Origin: Microvirga sp. 17 mud 1-3
GTDB lineage: Bacteria; Pseudomonadota; Alphaproteobacteria; Rhizobiales; Beijerinckiaceae
Direction: 5' to 3'
Length of the DNA: 64,000 nt
Assembly (NCBI RefSeq): GCF_003151255.1
Contig: NZ_CP029481.1
Span: 1,984,001 to 2,048,000 of the forward strand
The notes beneath the pieces are model-generated. The model was not told the origin of the DNA. It saw only the letters and a list, made by a program, of their open reading frames with translations, and searched no databases. A program made the position numbers and the translations under genes. How positions within the stretch are numbered: the first letter of the stretch is position 1; every line of letters begins with the position of its first letter. Positions 63,832-64,000 of the stretch are shown piece after piece.

Positions 63832-64000
63832 TTGAAACGCATCCGTTCCATTGTGCGCGGCGTCGGCTCGTATCTGCCGAAGCGGCGTGTGACGAATTAC
63901 GATCTCGAGAAGCTGGTCGAGACATCCCACGACTGGATCGTGCAGCGCACGGGGATCGAGGCGCGCCACATCGCGGACGATGACGAGACCACCTCGGTGC
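63832..64000 (+). CDS. fabH: 3-oxoacyl-ACP synthase III (FabH), N-terminal part
   Basis: The first 56 codons are present; the gene runs off the right end. The N-terminus ([20 protein letters not shown], then [17 protein letters not shown]) is typical FabH; the catalytic Cys-His-Asn lie beyond the window. It starts fatty acid synthesis from acetyl-CoA and malonyl-ACP. The start is TTG at 63832, supported by GAGGAAGG 8 bases upstream and 12 bp after plsX. Confidence 0.92.
   Translation, partial: MKRIRSIVRGVGSYLPKRRVTNYDLEKLVETSHDWIVQRTGIEARHIADDDETTSV

Overview
The window is GC-rich chromosomal DNA from an alphaproteobacterium, most likely order Hyphomicrobiales (Rhizobiales) and close to Microvirga/Methylobacteriaceae. 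That placement is inferred from family resemblance and gene order; no 16S or other marker was searched. Supporting points are the uppS-cdsA-dxr-rseP-bamA-lpxD-fabZ-lpxA-lpxI-lpxB block, the pdxJ-acpS-lepB-rnc-era and recO-parC blocks, a Bpt-type aminoacyl-tRNA-protein transferase, a metal-site variant of HemB lacking the zinc cysteines, a CBP3-type cytochrome bc1 chaperone gene beside DUF177-plsX-fabH, and a K+-independent type proton pyrophosphatase. Coding density is very high, most genes are chained by short gaps or TGATG/ATGA overlaps, and I see no tRNA, rRNA, insertion sequence, prophage or CRISPR array.

Layout. 1-10.4 kb (+): isoprenoid, phospholipid, outer-membrane assembly and lipid A genes, closed by an intrinsic terminator. 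10.4-13.0 kb (-): a two-gene TRAP transporter membrane pair without a binding protein. 13.3-17.4 kb (+): NnrU, a YfgM-like anchored protein, the GTPase Der and a LuxR-type regulator. 17.4-28.2 kb (-): a LysE exporter, then read right to left rpsF-rpsR-DUF2232-rplI and dnaB-alr-radA-cvpA-purF-SDR. 28.5-33.1 kb (+): an aldo/keto reductase and pdxJ-acpS-lepB-rnc-era. 33.1-37.7 kb (-): a LysE protein, a soluble chemoreceptor with a PilZ domain and a large proline-rich OmpA protein; this block separates era from recO-parC (37.9-41.0 kb, +). 41.0-42.1 kb: a strongly palindromic intergenic element and two small envelope proteins. 42.1-47.3 kb (-): hemB, a LivH permease with a lipoprotein-like head, threonine ammonia-lyase, an RDD protein and bpt. 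47.5-60.1 kb (+): HIBYL-CoA hydrolase, an L,D-transpeptidase, glyA-nrdR-ribD-ribE, ribH-nusB-thiL-MFS and hppA. 60.1-64 kb: a DUF2087 protein, bamE (-), cbp3, DUF177, plsX and the start of fabH.

Functionally this is core genome. It covers envelope biogenesis (undecaprenyl-PP, CDP-DAG, lipid A, BAM complex, L,D-crosslinking, fatty-acid initiation), translation and ribosome maturation (S6, S18, L9, Der, Era, RNase III), replication and repair (DnaB, RadA, RecO, ParC) and cofactor synthesis (PLP, riboflavin, thiamine-PP, haem, C1-folate). I did not find a clear, complete undescribed system. The items most worth a second look are the MCP-PilZ-sensor receptor, the nested palindromic element after parC with mutually complementary hairpin loops, the lipoprotein-like/LivH fusion inside the hemB operon, and LexA-type motifs before dnaB and parC.

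Start codons were moved inward from the longest open frame wherever family N-termini, a ribosome-binding site or an upstream stop overlap argued for it; these choices are stated per gene.
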